DNA of 64,000 bases from Rhizobium sp. P32RR-XVIII (GTDB lineage Bacteria > Pseudomonadota > Alphaproteobacteria > Rhizobiales > Rhizobiaceae): assembly GCF_012641395.1 (NCBI RefSeq), contig NZ_JABAIH010000003.1, positions 310,001 to 374,000 on the forward strand, written 5' to 3'. Made by a program: the position numbers and the translations under genes. Position 1 is the stretch's first letter. The number at the start of each line of letters is the position of its first letter. This document shows, piece by piece, positions 8,199-16,773 of this stretch. The notes below the pieces were generated by a model that saw nothing but the letters and a program-made list of their open reading frames with translations, was not told the origin of the DNA and did not search any database.

Positions 8199-9265
8199 CC
8201 CCTCAGATCGAGCTCAGCGGCGTCAACAAGCACTATGGCGCATTTCATGCCCTGAAAAACATCAACCTTTCGATTGCCAAAGGCACGTTCGTCGCTCTGG
8301 TCGGTCCGTCCGGCTGCGGCAAGTCCACGCTCCTTCGCTCGCTTGCAGGTCTTGAGAGGATTTCCGAGGGTGAGCTGAAGATCGCCGGTGAGCTGATGAC
8401 CAACGTGCCGCCACGCAAGCGCGACGTCGCTATGGTCTTTCAGTCCTATGCGCTCTATCCGCACATGACGGTGGAGAAGAACCTGACCTACAGCCTGCGG
8501 ATCCGAGGCGTGGCGAAGGCTGACGCCAAAAAGGCAGCCGAGGAAGTTGCCGCCACGACCGGTCTATCGCACCTCCTGAAGCGTTATCCGCGCGAGCTTT
8601 CCGGCGGGCAGCGGCAGCGTGTCGCCATGAGCCGCGCCATCATCCGCCACCCCAAGGCCTTCCTGTTCGATGAGCCGCTGTCGAACCTTGATGCGGCGCT
8701 GCGCGTCCATATGCGCAAGGAGATCCGCGCCCTGCACGACCGGCTGCACGCGACCTCGGTCTACGTCACGCACGACCAGATCGAAGCCATGACCATGGCC
8801 GACCACGTCGTCGTGATGAGAGACGGTGTTATCGAGCAGCAGGGCAAACCGCTCGACCTCTACGACAGGCCCGCCAATAAGTTCGTCGCAGGCTTCATCG
8901 GCTCGCCCGCGATGAACTTCATTCCGGCCATCGTCGGTGAGGACGGCAGAAGCCTGACGCTCGATCTCGGACCGGTAAAGCAGACGATCGCAACCGGCCA
9001 CCAGTTGCAGCCGGGCCGCAAGGTCACGGCCGGTCTTCGCCCTGAACATCTCGGCATTACCGGCCGGGGGCAGGGGACGTTCCACGTACCGGTCGCCTTT
9101 GTGGAATCGACCGGCTCGTCGACATTCGTCACAGCCGCAACCACACCGGAGCTTACGATTGTAGAGACAGGCCGCGGTTTGGTTCGTGGTGGCGATACGA
9201 TCGGGGTCGCCGTCGATCCGAGCCATCTGCATCTTTTCGATGAGACAAGCGGCGCCAGGATCTGA
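8195..9265 (+). CDS. Sugar ABC transporter ATPase, MalK/UgpC-like
   Basis: The protein has 356 residues from the overlapping ATG at 8195. Walker A is GPSGCGKST (about residues 37-45), the Q-loop lies in VFQSYALYPHMT, the signature is LSGGQRQRVAMSRAI, and Walker B is FLFDEPLSNLDA with the switch His in VTHDQIEA. The C-terminal third is the MalK-type regulatory (TOBE/OB) domain, with the typical GLRPEHLGI. It hydrolyses ATP to drive sugar uptake by the upstream permeases. It is the last gene of the operon, and a hairpin overlaps its 3' end. Confidence 0.9.
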   Translation: MTPQIELSGVNKHYGAFHALKNINLSIAKGTFVALVGPSGCGKSTLLRSLAGLERISEGELKIAGELMTNVPPRKRDVAMVFQSYALYPHMTVEKNLTYSLRIRGVAKADAKKAAEEVAATTGLSHLLKRYPRELSGGQRQRVAMSRAIIRHPKAFLFDEPLSNLDAALRVHMRKEIRALHDRLHATSVYVTHDQIEAMTMADHVVVMRDGVIEQQGKPLDLYDRPANKFVAGFIGSPAMNFIPAIVGEDGRSLTLDLGPVKQTIATGHQLQPGRKVTAGLRPEHLGITGRGQGTFHVPVAFVESTGSSTFVTAATTPELTIVETGRGLVRGGDTIGVAVDPSHLHLFDETSGARI

Positions 9266-9272
9266 CGCCGCT
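9248..9272 (+). terminator. Hairpin at the end of the sugar operon
   Basis: The stem AGCGGCG/CGCCGCT (7 bp, 11-nt loop) overlaps the stop codon of the ATPase gene and is followed by TTTA. It lies in the 14-bp gap between convergent genes. The U-tract is weak, so it may be an incomplete intrinsic terminator. Confidence 0.45.
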
Positions 9273-9279
9273 TTATCGC

Positions 9280-10311
9280 TTAGCGGCCGCCCTCGATCTT
9301 ACGGTGGCGCTGGTTGATGCCATGCTGGCCGTAAGGGTACTGGCCGGGCGTCGGCGCGCTGACATCAGTGAGCGTCTGCATTTCCTCATCCGATAGCGTC
9401 AGCTTGGCAGCACCGAGATTATCTGCGAGCTGTTCCGGCGTGCGGGCGCCGAGGATGACGGAGGTGACGGCGGGACGGGTGGCGACCCAGGCAAGCGCCA
9501 CTTGGGCCATGCTGACGCCGCGTGCCCTGGCGATTTCTTCGACAGCACCGATGATCGCCCAGGTCCGGTCCTGCGCATTGCGGGCCTCATAGGCTTCGCC
9601 ACCCCGCTTTGGGTTTTCGCCGAGGCGGGTAGCGCCCGTCGGCGCCTGGTCGCGCTTGTACTTGCCCGTCAGCCAGCCGCCGGCGAGCGGCGACCAGGGA
9701 AGCAGGCCCATGCCCGCATCCTGGCAGGCTGCGACGATTTCCAGCTCGATGTCGCGCATGAGCAGATTGTACTGCGGCTGCAGCGTCACCGGACGCGTAT
9801 AGCCCTGCGCCTTGGCGATCTCGGAGGCCTTGGCGATATGCCAGCCGACATAGTTCGAGAAGCCGTAATAGCCGATCTTGCCGGCCGAAACGGCGTCGTC
9901 GAGGAAGCGTAGCGTCTCCTCGATCGGTGTCAGCGCATCCCAGGCATGCATCTGATAGAGATCGATGTAATCGACGCCGAGGCGTTTGAGCGACGCGTTC
10001 AGCGCATCGTGAAGGTGGCGGCGGGAGAGGCCAATGTCGTTCGGCCCGTCGCCCATGGGGAAGCGACCCTTGGTGGCGATCACAGCCTGCTTGGCTTCGG
10101 TGGGACGAGCTTTCAGCCAGCGGCCGGTGATCTCTTCGGAAACGCCGGCGCTGTAGACGTCGGCGGTGTCGATGAAATTGCCGCCCCAGGCGAAATAGTC
10201 ATCAAGCAGCCGGTGGGAAGCGGCTTCGTCCGCCTCTGCTCCGAAGGTCATTGTACCGAGACAATATGCGGTCACGATCGTGCCGCTCGGGCCGAGTTTG
10301 CGATAGTCCAT
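9280..10311 (-). CDS. Aldo/keto reductase
   Basis: The 343-residue protein has the (alpha/beta)8 aldo/keto reductase pattern. The catalytic tetrad is visible as Asp48 and Tyr53 (FIDTADVYSAG), Lys81 (IATKGRFPM) and His122 (LYQMHAWD). The cofactor-binding end shows SVILGARTPEQLADNL. It reduces aldehydes or ketones with NAD(P)H in the cytoplasm. Length and sequence place it near the YajO/general-stress AKR group. It is transcribed divergently from the LysR gene at 10600, which may control it. The substrate is unknown. Confidence 0.9.
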   Translation of the reverse strand: MDYRKLGPSGTIVTAYCLGTMTFGAEADEAASHRLLDDYFAWGGNFIDTADVYSAGVSEEITGRWLKARPTEAKQAVIATKGRFPMGDGPNDIGLSRRHLHDALNASLKRLGVDYIDLYQMHAWDALTPIEETLRFLDDAVSAGKIGYYGFSNYVGWHIAKASEIAKAQGYTRPVTLQPQYNLLMRDIELEIVAACQDAGMGLLPWSPLAGGWLTGKYKRDQAPTGATRLGENPKRGGEAYEARNAQDRTWAIIGAVEEIARARGVSMAQVALAWVATRPAVTSVILGARTPEQLADNLGAAKLTLSDEEMQTLTDVSAPTPGQYPYGQHGINQRHRKIEGGR

Positions 10312-10513
10312 TCTTTACCTCCGTTGAAACGGCTGCGTCATCAATTGCAGCCGCGATTTCGAAGCCTCCAGCACCCAGCCCATCGGCGAGTTCCGCCGAT
10401 TCTGCCGCCCTCGCTTCCTTTCACCCGAGTCGTTCAACGAGAGGTCCTCGAGAGGATCCGCTGACGAAGCATACGGTGGGATTACCAGAGCAGGACGTGC
10501 GCTGATGAGGCGT

Positions 10514-10531
10514 TGACGAAAGAATGCGTCA
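10514..10531. promoter_or_regulatory. Inverted repeat in the AKR/LysR divergent promoter region
   Basis: TGACG-N8-CGTCA lies between the aldo/keto reductase and LysR genes. LysR regulators often bind such dyads next to their own gene. The site is short and could occur by chance. Confidence 0.25.
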
Positions 10532-10599
10532 GCTGCTTCCATCTTTCAAACGGAAGATTTAGATAAGATTGATCGATTTTGATGCATAATGAGGCGCAT

Positions 10600-11490
10600 A
10601 TGGAACTACGCCAGCTCCAATATTTCGTCGCTGCGGCAAAAGCTGAGCATTTTACGCGGGCCGCGCAGCGTTTGAACATCGTCCAGTCCGCGCTATCGAG
10701 TTCTATTCGGGCGCTCGAATTCGAGCTCAATGCCAAGCTCTTCGTGCGCTCCACGCGAAAGGTTCGGCTGACAGCCGCCGGTCGGGCTCTGCTCGAAAAG
10801 GCGGAAATCGTTCTGGCCGCAGCGAAAGACGCGCGCGACGCAGTGAGCGCAGTGACTGAGGCGAAATCAGGGAAGCTGAATGTCGGAACTGTTCAGGGCC
10901 TGCCGGCATTTCTCGACCTGCCGCTATTGCTTGCGCGCTTTCATGAGCGTCACCCTCATATCGAAGTCCGCCTCATACAAGGCGGTGCGGCCCACCTTCT
11001 CGAGAAGGTACGCAACGGCAAGCTCGATCTGGCGTTTCTGCCGGTCTTCGAACCGCCGGCCGACATTTCGACGACGATGATCGCTTGTGAAGAACTGGTC
11101 GTGGTCTGCAGCCGAACCCATCCGCTTGCGACAGCCGACATTGCTTCGATCGAAGAGATTGCCGCTTATCCGTTCGTCGATTTCGAGCAGGATTTGGGTA
11201 CGCGCAAGCTGATTGACGAACTGTTTCTGACGGCCAATAGTGATCGTAAGATCGCATTCGAGGTAAGCGATCTCAGCACGTTATTAGAACTCGTCGGGCA
11301 TGGACTGGGTATCGCGCTGGTGCCGGAATCGGTGGCCGAAAGCCGGGAGTCGATCCTGAGCGTCTGCCGTCTGAAGGAGGCCGACGCATGCTGGGAAGTC
11401 GTGTTGGCGTCGTCTGCGGCATCTGACGATCCAGTGTCGAAACGCTTTGGGGAAATTATTGGAAAGAGCGCCGTTAGCATCGAGGCCTAG
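10600..11490 (+). CDS. LysR-family transcriptional regulator
   Basis: The protein has about 296 residues from the ATG at 10600, preceded by GAGG at a good distance and starting with the typical MELRQLQYFV. A longer start at 10582 is possible. The N-terminal winged helix-turn-helix shows HFTRAAQRLNIVQSALSSSI (about residues 17-36). The rest is the type II periplasmic-binding-like effector domain. It probably senses a small molecule and controls the divergent aldo/keto reductase gene, as is common for LysR pairs. The effector is not evident. Confidence 0.88.
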   Translation: MELRQLQYFVAAAKAEHFTRAAQRLNIVQSALSSSIRALEFELNAKLFVRSTRKVRLTAAGRALLEKAEIVLAAAKDARDAVSAVTEAKSGKLNVGTVQGLPAFLDLPLLLARFHERHPHIEVRLIQGGAAHLLEKVRNGKLDLAFLPVFEPPADISTTMIACEELVVVCSRTHPLATADIASIEEIAAYPFVDFEQDLGTRKLIDELFLTANSDRKIAFEVSDLSTLLELVGHGLGIALVPESVAESRESILSVCRLKEADACWEVVLASSAASDDPVSKRFGEIIGKSAVSIEA

Positions 11491-11528
11491 ATCGAAGTCC
11501 TCGCTGCCTTACGGGAGGAGGAATGCAA

Positions 11529-11729
11529 ATGAGGCGGAAAGTTGGCTACGTCCTCGGGACGATTTTGATGCTGCTCGGATTGATCTGGATAGGTCAGGGG
11601 AGCGGACTATTCCCGTATCCCTCGTCCAGTTTCATGATCAATCAGAGCGTTTGGGTCCTCTGGGGTCTGATCGTGCTGGGGATTGGCGGCGTAACGGTCT
11701 TCGTCAGCCGCAAACTCGGCCGGCAGTGA
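11529..11729 (+). CDS. Small two-helix membrane protein of unknown function
   Basis: The ATG at 11529 lies about 8 nt after GGGAGGAGGA, a better spacing than the ATG at 11523. The 66-residue product has two hydrophobic segments, roughly residues 6-24 (VGYVLGTILMLLGLIWIGQG) and residues 39-58, ending with a basic tail SRKLGRQ. It is likely an inner-membrane protein. It follows the LysR gene by 38 bp and may be co-transcribed. No function can be assigned. Confidence 0.6.
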   Translation: MRRKVGYVLGTILMLLGLIWIGQGSGLFPYPSSSFMINQSVWVLWGLIVLGIGGVTVFVSRKLGRQ

Positions 11730-11781
11730 CGACGGCGGCCGCCTTATTCCAGGCGACTTGCTAACGGCTTGGGGCCGTAGA

Positions 11782-12000
11782 CTAGACTGCTTCCTCTTGC
11801 AGGATGGGATTGATTTTAGGCGAAACGCCATTGCTTGCATGCTGATGCGCAGCCTCCGCCTTCACGTCAGCCTGCTCTTCAACGCGTGCAGCCGCTTCTC
11901 GAAGCAGAGTCTTAAAAGCTTGAAGCGATACCTTGTCGGCCCGCATCAGCTGGCGGATCAGCGGATCGTTTAGCACCTCCGGCAACGTCATCTCGCGCAT
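11782..12000 (-). CDS. Small hypothetical protein, 72 residues
   Basis: The start at 12000 follows AGGAGGGAACCT, a good ribosome-binding site; longer readings lack one. The product begins MREMTLPEVLNDPLIRQLMR and continues with a likely amphipathic helix (ALQ-like segment KVSLQAFKTLLREAAARVE) and a flexible His/Asn/Pro-containing tail. It looks like a soluble, mainly helical orphan protein. The strong terminator of phoX lies just upstream, so it has its own promoter. Function unknown. Confidence 0.6.
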   Translation of the reverse strand: MREMTLPEVLNDPLIRQLMRADKVSLQAFKTLLREAAARVEEQADVKAEAAHQHASNGVSPKINPILQEEAV

Positions 12001-12121
12001 AGGTTCCCTCCTCATTATGGGAGGGATATGTAGCTCTATTTTATTACAAACTAATGTACTGGCGGCGGCGAAAAGATGGCACGCTCCGCCAAGGCAGTGA
12101 GGGCGGCTGATCTCTCCGGCG

Positions 12122-12161
12122 AAAAAATGCAACGGCTGGGACGATGTGCTCGTCCCAGCCG
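12122..12161 (-). terminator. Intrinsic terminator downstream of the phosphatase gene
   Basis: A perfect 12-bp stem (CGGCTGGGACGA/TCGTCCCAGCCG, 12133-12161) with a 5-nt loop is followed, reading on the minus strand, by a run of six T (12122-12127). It lies 39 bp after the phoX stop. This is the clearest intrinsic terminator in the window. Confidence 0.85.
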
Positions 12162-12199
12162 CATTCTCTGTGGCTTGGCGCCGCTATAGAACCTGCCGC

Positions 12200-14188
12200 T
12201 CAGACGGCAATCTTGCCGCCGCCGATTTTGGTGATGGCGACGACCGCCGGACGAACCGGCATGTCATCCTTGAAGTCGGGCCAGCGCGTCGAGAGATCCT
12301 CGTAGTAGGATGGACGGCCGTGACCGCTCCAGTCGTCGCCGCCATCACCCGGATGTTGCACGGCGACGAAGGCTGTTTCGTCACCGGGAACCAGCAGCGG
12401 ACCGCAAAGCTCTGCGCCGACGGGAACACGGTAGAAGAGCTTGGAGGTCGCGCGCGCCTCGCCCTCCGTGTCGACTGCCCACAAGCCGTCCGTACGGCCG
12501 GTCGCCTTGTTGTTGTTGCCGTCCGTCGCCACCCAGAGGCGGCCGGCGGAATCGATGGAACAGTTGTCGGGCATGCCGAACCAGCCGTTCTTGGTTGTGT
12601 CCGTCGAGAAGGATGCACCTACATCGGCGACGGCGGGGTCGCCGCATTTCAACAGCACTTCCCACTTACCGGAGGCTGCAGCGAATTCGCCGTCGTCCTC
12701 GCTGATCTCGATGATATGGCCGAACGCGTTCTTGGCGCGCGGGTTGGCGGCATCGACCTGCTCCGCCTTGCGGTTCGTGTTGTTGGTCAGCATGAGGTAG
12801 ACCTTGCCGTTGACCGGGTTCGGCTCGACGTCCTCCGGCCGGTCCATCTTCGTCGCTCCGAGCAGATCGGCGGCACGGCGCGTCTCGATGAGCACATCTG
12901 CCTGGCTGGCAAAGCCGTTCTCGGTCGTCAGCGGTCCTTCGCCGAAGGTCAGCGGCAGCCACTGCAGCGAGCCGTCCTCGGCAAACTTGGCAACGGAGAG
13001 CGTGCCGCTATCGAGAAGATCCGTGTTCGCGGCACGATCGTTGGCGTTGTAAGTGCCCTCGGTCACGAACTTGTAGACATAGTCGAAACGCTCGTCGTCG
13101 CCGAGATAGAAGACGACGCGGCCGTTCTTGGAAACGATCGAGGCGGCACCCTCGTGCTTGGTGCGGCCGAGCGCCGTGCGCTTCTTCGGTGTCGAGGTCG
13201 GGTCCATGGCGTCGACCTCCACGATCCAGCCAAAGCGATTGGGCTCGTTAGGCTCCTTGGCAAGGTCGAAGCGATCGTAGAAATTCGCCCATTCGTAAGC
13301 GCCTTCCGGAACGCCGTAGCGCTTGTAGTTGGCGGCTTCCTTGTGGCCCTCCGGCAGATCGCCCGAGAAATAGCCGTGGAAATTCTCCTCCGCCATGATG
13401 TAGGTGCCCCAGGGAGTCACGCCGCCGGCACAGTTGTTCATGGTACCGATCACCTTTGTGCCCGTCCCATCGGCGGAAGTCTTCAGGCGCTCGTTGCCTG
13501 CCGCCGGACCGGTCAGCTGCATTTCGGTCATGGTGGTGATGCGGCGGTTGTACTTCCCTTCGGGAACGACCTGCCACCTGCCATCGACCTTGCGGATCTC
13601 GACGATCGTGCCGCCATGCGCGGCCATTTCGATGTCGACCTGCTCCTTGCTCAGCCGAGCCTGCTTGATCTTGCCGTCAACGATCGAGACGAGACCCGGA
13701 AACATCAGGTGCGGGTTGGTATATTCGTGATTGACCACCAGCAAGCCGTGTTCGGAAGAGCCTTCGAGCGGGATATAGCCCACATAGTCGTTGTTGTAGC
13801 CGAACTGGCGGCTCTGTGCCTCGGCCGTCTGGTTCTTGGGATCGAATGCCGGGGAATCGGGGAAAAGCGCATCGCCCCATCGCAGCAGGATGTCGGCGTT
13901 GTAGCCTTCGGCGACATGATGGTCCGCGTCGACGCCGGCTTCGACCTCGGTGAAGGAGAAGGCCGATTTTCCGGCAGCACGCGCCTTTTCCGCCGTCATC
14001 AACGCGACGGGGCTGACGGTTGCGGTAATCGCGGCGACGGCAAGCGAACCCTGGAGGAAGTTACGGCGCGAAAAGCGCTTGCTGATGATCTCACCCATCG
14101 TTGGGTTGGTGCTGGAATTGTGGCCTTCGCCATCCGCGTCTTCGAGCTGAGTCGTGGGGAATATCTTTTGAGAAAGATGCTCGTTCAT
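12200..14188 (-). CDS. phoX: PhoX-family alkaline phosphatase, Tat-exported
   Basis: The 662-residue protein belongs to the PhoX/DUF839 family (PF05787). A twin-arginine signal is present: SRRNFLQGSLAVAA at about residues 40-53, with cleavage near residue 72 (ARA/AG). The body shows family segments such as NHEYTNPHLMFPG, NNCAGGVTPWGTYIMAEENF and DNCSIDSAGRLWVATDG. PhoX enzymes are calcium/iron-dependent periplasmic phosphatases that release phosphate from organic esters under phosphate limitation. It is a single-gene unit with a strong terminator. A weak Pho-box-like sequence lies upstream at 14253-14270. Confidence 0.88.
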   Translation of the reverse strand: MNEHLSQKIFPTTQLEDADGEGHNSSTNPTMGEIISKRFSRRNFLQGSLAVAAITATVSPVALMTAEKARAAGKSAFSFTEVEAGVDADHHVAEGYNADILLRWGDALFPDSPAFDPKNQTAEAQSRQFGYNNDYVGYIPLEGSSEHGLLVVNHEYTNPHLMFPGLVSIVDGKIKQARLSKEQVDIEMAAHGGTIVEIRKVDGRWQVVPEGKYNRRITTMTEMQLTGPAAGNERLKTSADGTGTKVIGTMNNCAGGVTPWGTYIMAEENFHGYFSGDLPEGHKEAANYKRYGVPEGAYEWANFYDRFDLAKEPNEPNRFGWIVEVDAMDPTSTPKKRTALGRTKHEGAASIVSKNGRVVFYLGDDERFDYVYKFVTEGTYNANDRAANTDLLDSGTLSVAKFAEDGSLQWLPLTFGEGPLTTENGFASQADVLIETRRAADLLGATKMDRPEDVEPNPVNGKVYLMLTNNTNRKAEQVDAANPRAKNAFGHIIEISEDDGEFAAASGKWEVLLKCGDPAVADVGASFSTDTTKNGWFGMPDNCSIDSAGRLWVATDGNNNKATGRTDGLWAVDTEGEARATSKLFYRVPVGAELCGPLLVPGDETAFVAVQHPGDGGDDWSGHGRPSYYEDLSTRWPDFKDDMPVRPAVVAITKIGGGKIAV

Positions 14189-14252
14189 CGTACTGCCTCC
14201 AAAGTTGAGAACGGCCCCTACCCCGGAGCCTTTCTAAACGTAGGGGTGTCAC

Positions 14253-14270
14253 ATTACGGCAATGCGACAA
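14253..14270 (-). promoter_or_regulatory. Weak Pho-box-like direct repeat upstream of phoX
   Basis: On the minus strand the sequence reads TTGTCGC-N4-CCGTAAT, which matches the rhizobial Pho box (two CTGTCAT-like heptamers 11 bp apart) at 4/7 and 5/7 positions. It lies about 65 bp upstream of the phoX start. The match is weak, and its main support is the known phosphate control of the family. Confidence 0.25.
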
Positions 14271-14345
14271 ATGTGGCCCCCGAGGCAGCCAGGAATTTTG
14301 GTCCCAAAGGCGATAGCAGCATGCATCAAGCGCGTGGCCAGCAGT

Positions 14346-14621
14346 CTAATGCAATGTCTCGTTCTGCCAGTCGTGCAAGTCTTTCGCCGTGATCCAGATG
14401 CGGCCATCGAATGCGATTTCGCCATGTTCGAATTTTCGGCTCGCAATGAGCTCGAACACATTGAGATTCTGCGGTAGCCGCCGCGCGTCAGGCACAGCCT
14501 GAACACCAGCGAGTGCATCTTCCGTCACGCAGACAGCTTGATGCGTGCGGTCGCCTTTCATGACGATTATAGCATTGTGACCGATCATGTTAAATGTATC
14601 GAGCAAAGCGACAAGCGGCAT
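14346..14621 (-). CDS. Small hypothetical protein, 91 residues
   Basis: The ATG at 14621 is preceded by AAGGAGG at 7 nt, which supports translation. The product is soluble and mixed alpha/beta, with segments MIGHNAIIVMKGDRTHQAVC and FDGRIWITAKDLHDW. No signal peptide or membrane helix is seen. It lies alone between phoX and the secretion genes. I do not recognise the family and give no function. Confidence 0.55.
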   Translation of the reverse strand: MPLVALLDTFNMIGHNAIIVMKGDRTHQAVCVTEDALAGVQAVPDARRLPQNLNVFELIASRKFEHGEIAFDGRIWITAKDLHDWQNETLH

Positions 14622-14961
14622 CGCAACCTCCTTGAAGAGACATCCATCCCAAGGGTGACATGGGTGCGGCAGTGAGCAGCGCTCCTGGCAGTAACCTCGA
14701 CGCTCGCACCGGGCGTGCTGCTTTTGTTATCGCGGAAAAGCAGCCTCCTATCGGTAGGTCCATATGGTTAACAAAAAGTTACCTGCCGGATGCCATAGGT
14801 CGGCCCGCTCGCCATGAAGCTGCAGAACGCGGGGTCCCGTTGCTGAACAGCCGGCGGTGCGCAACGGACGAAGGAAGGCAATCCTTAATGCAGATCACAG
14901 GAAAACTTTTCGGGGGTCGCATGCTCGCCACATCCGATGCTAACAATAGTGATGGGAGGAA
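14622..14961. other. Gene-free stretch upstream of the type I secretion genes
   Basis: These 340 bp hold no convincing gene. They contain a locally AT-rich part around 14760-14785 with GGTTAAC and GTTACC flanking an A-run. The stretch must carry the promoter of the small minus-strand gene and probably that of the secretion operon. No clear operator or terminator was found. Confidence 0.5.
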
Positions 14962-16773
14962 ATGTCGAGTAGCCGGTGCGAAGCTTCCGCTTTGTGGCAG
15001 CTGCTTAGTTGCGGAGTATGCATGCCCGATGCAAGACCCAGCCCACCGCAGGCCTTCCTTCTGGCCGTGCTATTCTCCCTCAAGCGCGTTTTCCTGGGTG
15101 TAGGAGCAACGAGTTGCGTCGTTAACATACTGGCCCTGACCGGTTCGCTCTTCATGCTACAGGTCTACGACCGGGTGATTCCAAGCCGGAGCCTACCCAC
15201 ACTCGCCGGGCTCGCGCTTATTGCCGCCACGCTCTTCGTCTTTCAGGGGCTGCTCGATCTCATCCGGTCGATGCTCCTGGTGCGCGTCGGCACGGCGGTC
15301 GACGAACGTTTGGGAGACGACGTTTATAACTCCTTGATCCTGTTGCCTTCCCGCATGCGAATGCCGGGCGACGGCCTGCAATCGATCCGGGATCTGGATA
15401 CGGTTCGTGGCTTTCTCTCCGGACCCGGGCCGACGGCGTTGTTCGACATGCCGTGGATGTTTTTCTACATCGGTCTGTGCTTCCTCTTTCATTTCTGGAT
15501 CGGCGTGACCGCGCTTGCCGGCGCTGTCATGCTGGTTGGTCTCACGGTTCTCGCCGAGGTCAAATCCCGCAGCCCCGCAATGATTGCCTCGGAACTGGCG
15601 GCGCGCCGGCTGAACCTTGCAGAGGCGACCCGCCGAAACTCGGAGGCCGCGCTGTCGATGGGTTTTGGGCCGCTCCTGGCCACCAGATGGACTGACGTCA
15701 ACAATCGATATCTTGCGAACCACATTTCGGCGACAAACGTCACGAGCAGCCTCGCGACCACCTCGAAAATTCTACGCATGATGTTGCAATCCGGCGTCTT
15801 GGCAGTCGGTGCTATCCTTGTCGTCAGGCAGGAGGCGACGCCCGGCATCATGATCGCAAGTTCCATCCTTTTGAGCAGGGCGCTAGCCCCCGTGGAACTT
15901 GCAATCGGACAGTGGAAGGGTTTTGTCGCTGCCCGGCAAAGCTGGAGCCGACTAACGAAGCTTCTCGACCTGATGCCGGCCACTGACCGGCAGGTCGACT
16001 TGCCCGCACCCTCGGCAAACCTTGTCGTTGAAGGGCTCCATCTTGCCATCCCCGGTACACGGACGATGGTCCTGCGCGGCGTTTCGTTCAAGGCGCAGGC
16101 CGGAGATGCCGTTGGCATCATTGGGCCGAGTGCATCGGGGAAATCGTCGCTTGCCCGCGCGCTTGTCAGCGTGTGGCAGCCCGCAGGAGGCGCGGTACGC
16201 CTCGATAGGGCATCACTTGATCAGTGGAATCCATCATCGCTCGGTCAGTCGATCGGCTATCTGCCCCAGGAAGTGTCGCTTTTCGACGGCACCATTGCCG
16301 ACAACATCGCGCGTTTCGACGGCAACGCGCCATCGGAAAAGATCATCGCTGCTGCAAAGGCAGCAGGGGTTTACGAGATGATCGTGCAATTTCCTGACGG
16401 ATTCGACACGTCGATCGGTGAGAGCGGTTCGATGCTCTCGGCCGGTCAGCGCCAGCGTATCGGCCTGGCGCGCGCGCTTTACGGCGATCCTTTCCTGGTC
16501 GTTCTTGATGAACCGAACTCGAACCTCGACAGCGATGGCGAGGCGGCGCTTACGCAAGCGATTGCAGGTGTTCGCGCCCGCAAAGGCATTGCCGTTGTCA
16601 TCGCACACCGGCCAAGCGCCCTGGCTGCCGTCGATCTCGTTCTCGTGCTCGCAAACGGGCAGTTGCAGGCCTTCGGACCAAAAGATGACGTTCTTAGAAA
16701 AGGTACGATTCCGGCAGCTCCGCGAAACAGCACTCTGACAGTCATTGCAGCGGGAGGCGAGATTGAGCGTTAA
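14962..16773 (+). CDS. Type I secretion ABC permease/ATPase, PrsD/PrtD family
   Basis: The protein has 603 residues from 14962; that ATG is only 2 nt after GGAGG, so the ATG at 15022 is a fair alternative. The N-terminal half is a membrane domain with about six helices (SCVVNILALTGSLFMLQVYD and others). The C-terminal half is an ABC ATPase: Walker A GPSASGKSS (388-396), signature LSAGQRQRIGLARAL (from 492), Walker B LVVLDEP (512-518). In the PrtD/PrsD family this protein exports RTX proteins with C-terminal uncleaved signals through an adaptor and a TolC channel. The adaptor gene overlaps its 3' end and an RTX glycanase follows, the likely cargo. No TolC gene is in the window. Confidence 0.9.
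   Translation: MSSSRCEASALWQLLSCGVCMPDARPSPPQAFLLAVLFSLKRVFLGVGATSCVVNILALTGSLFMLQVYDRVIPSRSLPTLAGLALIAATLFVFQGLLDLIRSMLLVRVGTAVDERLGDDVYNSLILLPSRMRMPGDGLQSIRDLDTVRGFLSGPGPTALFDMPWMFFYIGLCFLFHFWIGVTALAGAVMLVGLTVLAEVKSRSPAMIASELAARRLNLAEATRRNSEAALSMGFGPLLATRWTDVNNRYLANHISATNVTSSLATTSKILRMMLQSGVLAVGAILVVRQEATPGIMIASSILLSRALAPVELAIGQWKGFVAARQSWSRLTKLLDLMPATDRQVDLPAPSANLVVEGLHLAIPGTRTMVLRGVSFKAQAGDAVGIIGPSASGKSSLARALVSVWQPAGGAVRLDRASLDQWNPSSLGQSIGYLPQEVSLFDGTIADNIARFDGNAPSEKIIAAAKAAGVYEMIVQFPDGFDTSIGESGSMLSAGQRQRIGLARALYGDPFLVVLDEPNSNLDSDGEAALTQAIAGVRARKGIAVVIAHRPSALAAVDLVLVLANGQLQAFGPKDDVLRKGTIPAAPRNSTLTVIAAGGEIER

Noticed and set aside
12146..14392. Very long open frame (about 748 codons) on the plus strand
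   Set aside because: It is fully antisense to phoX, which has a Tat signal and family motifs. High-GC genes often leave long open antisense frames.
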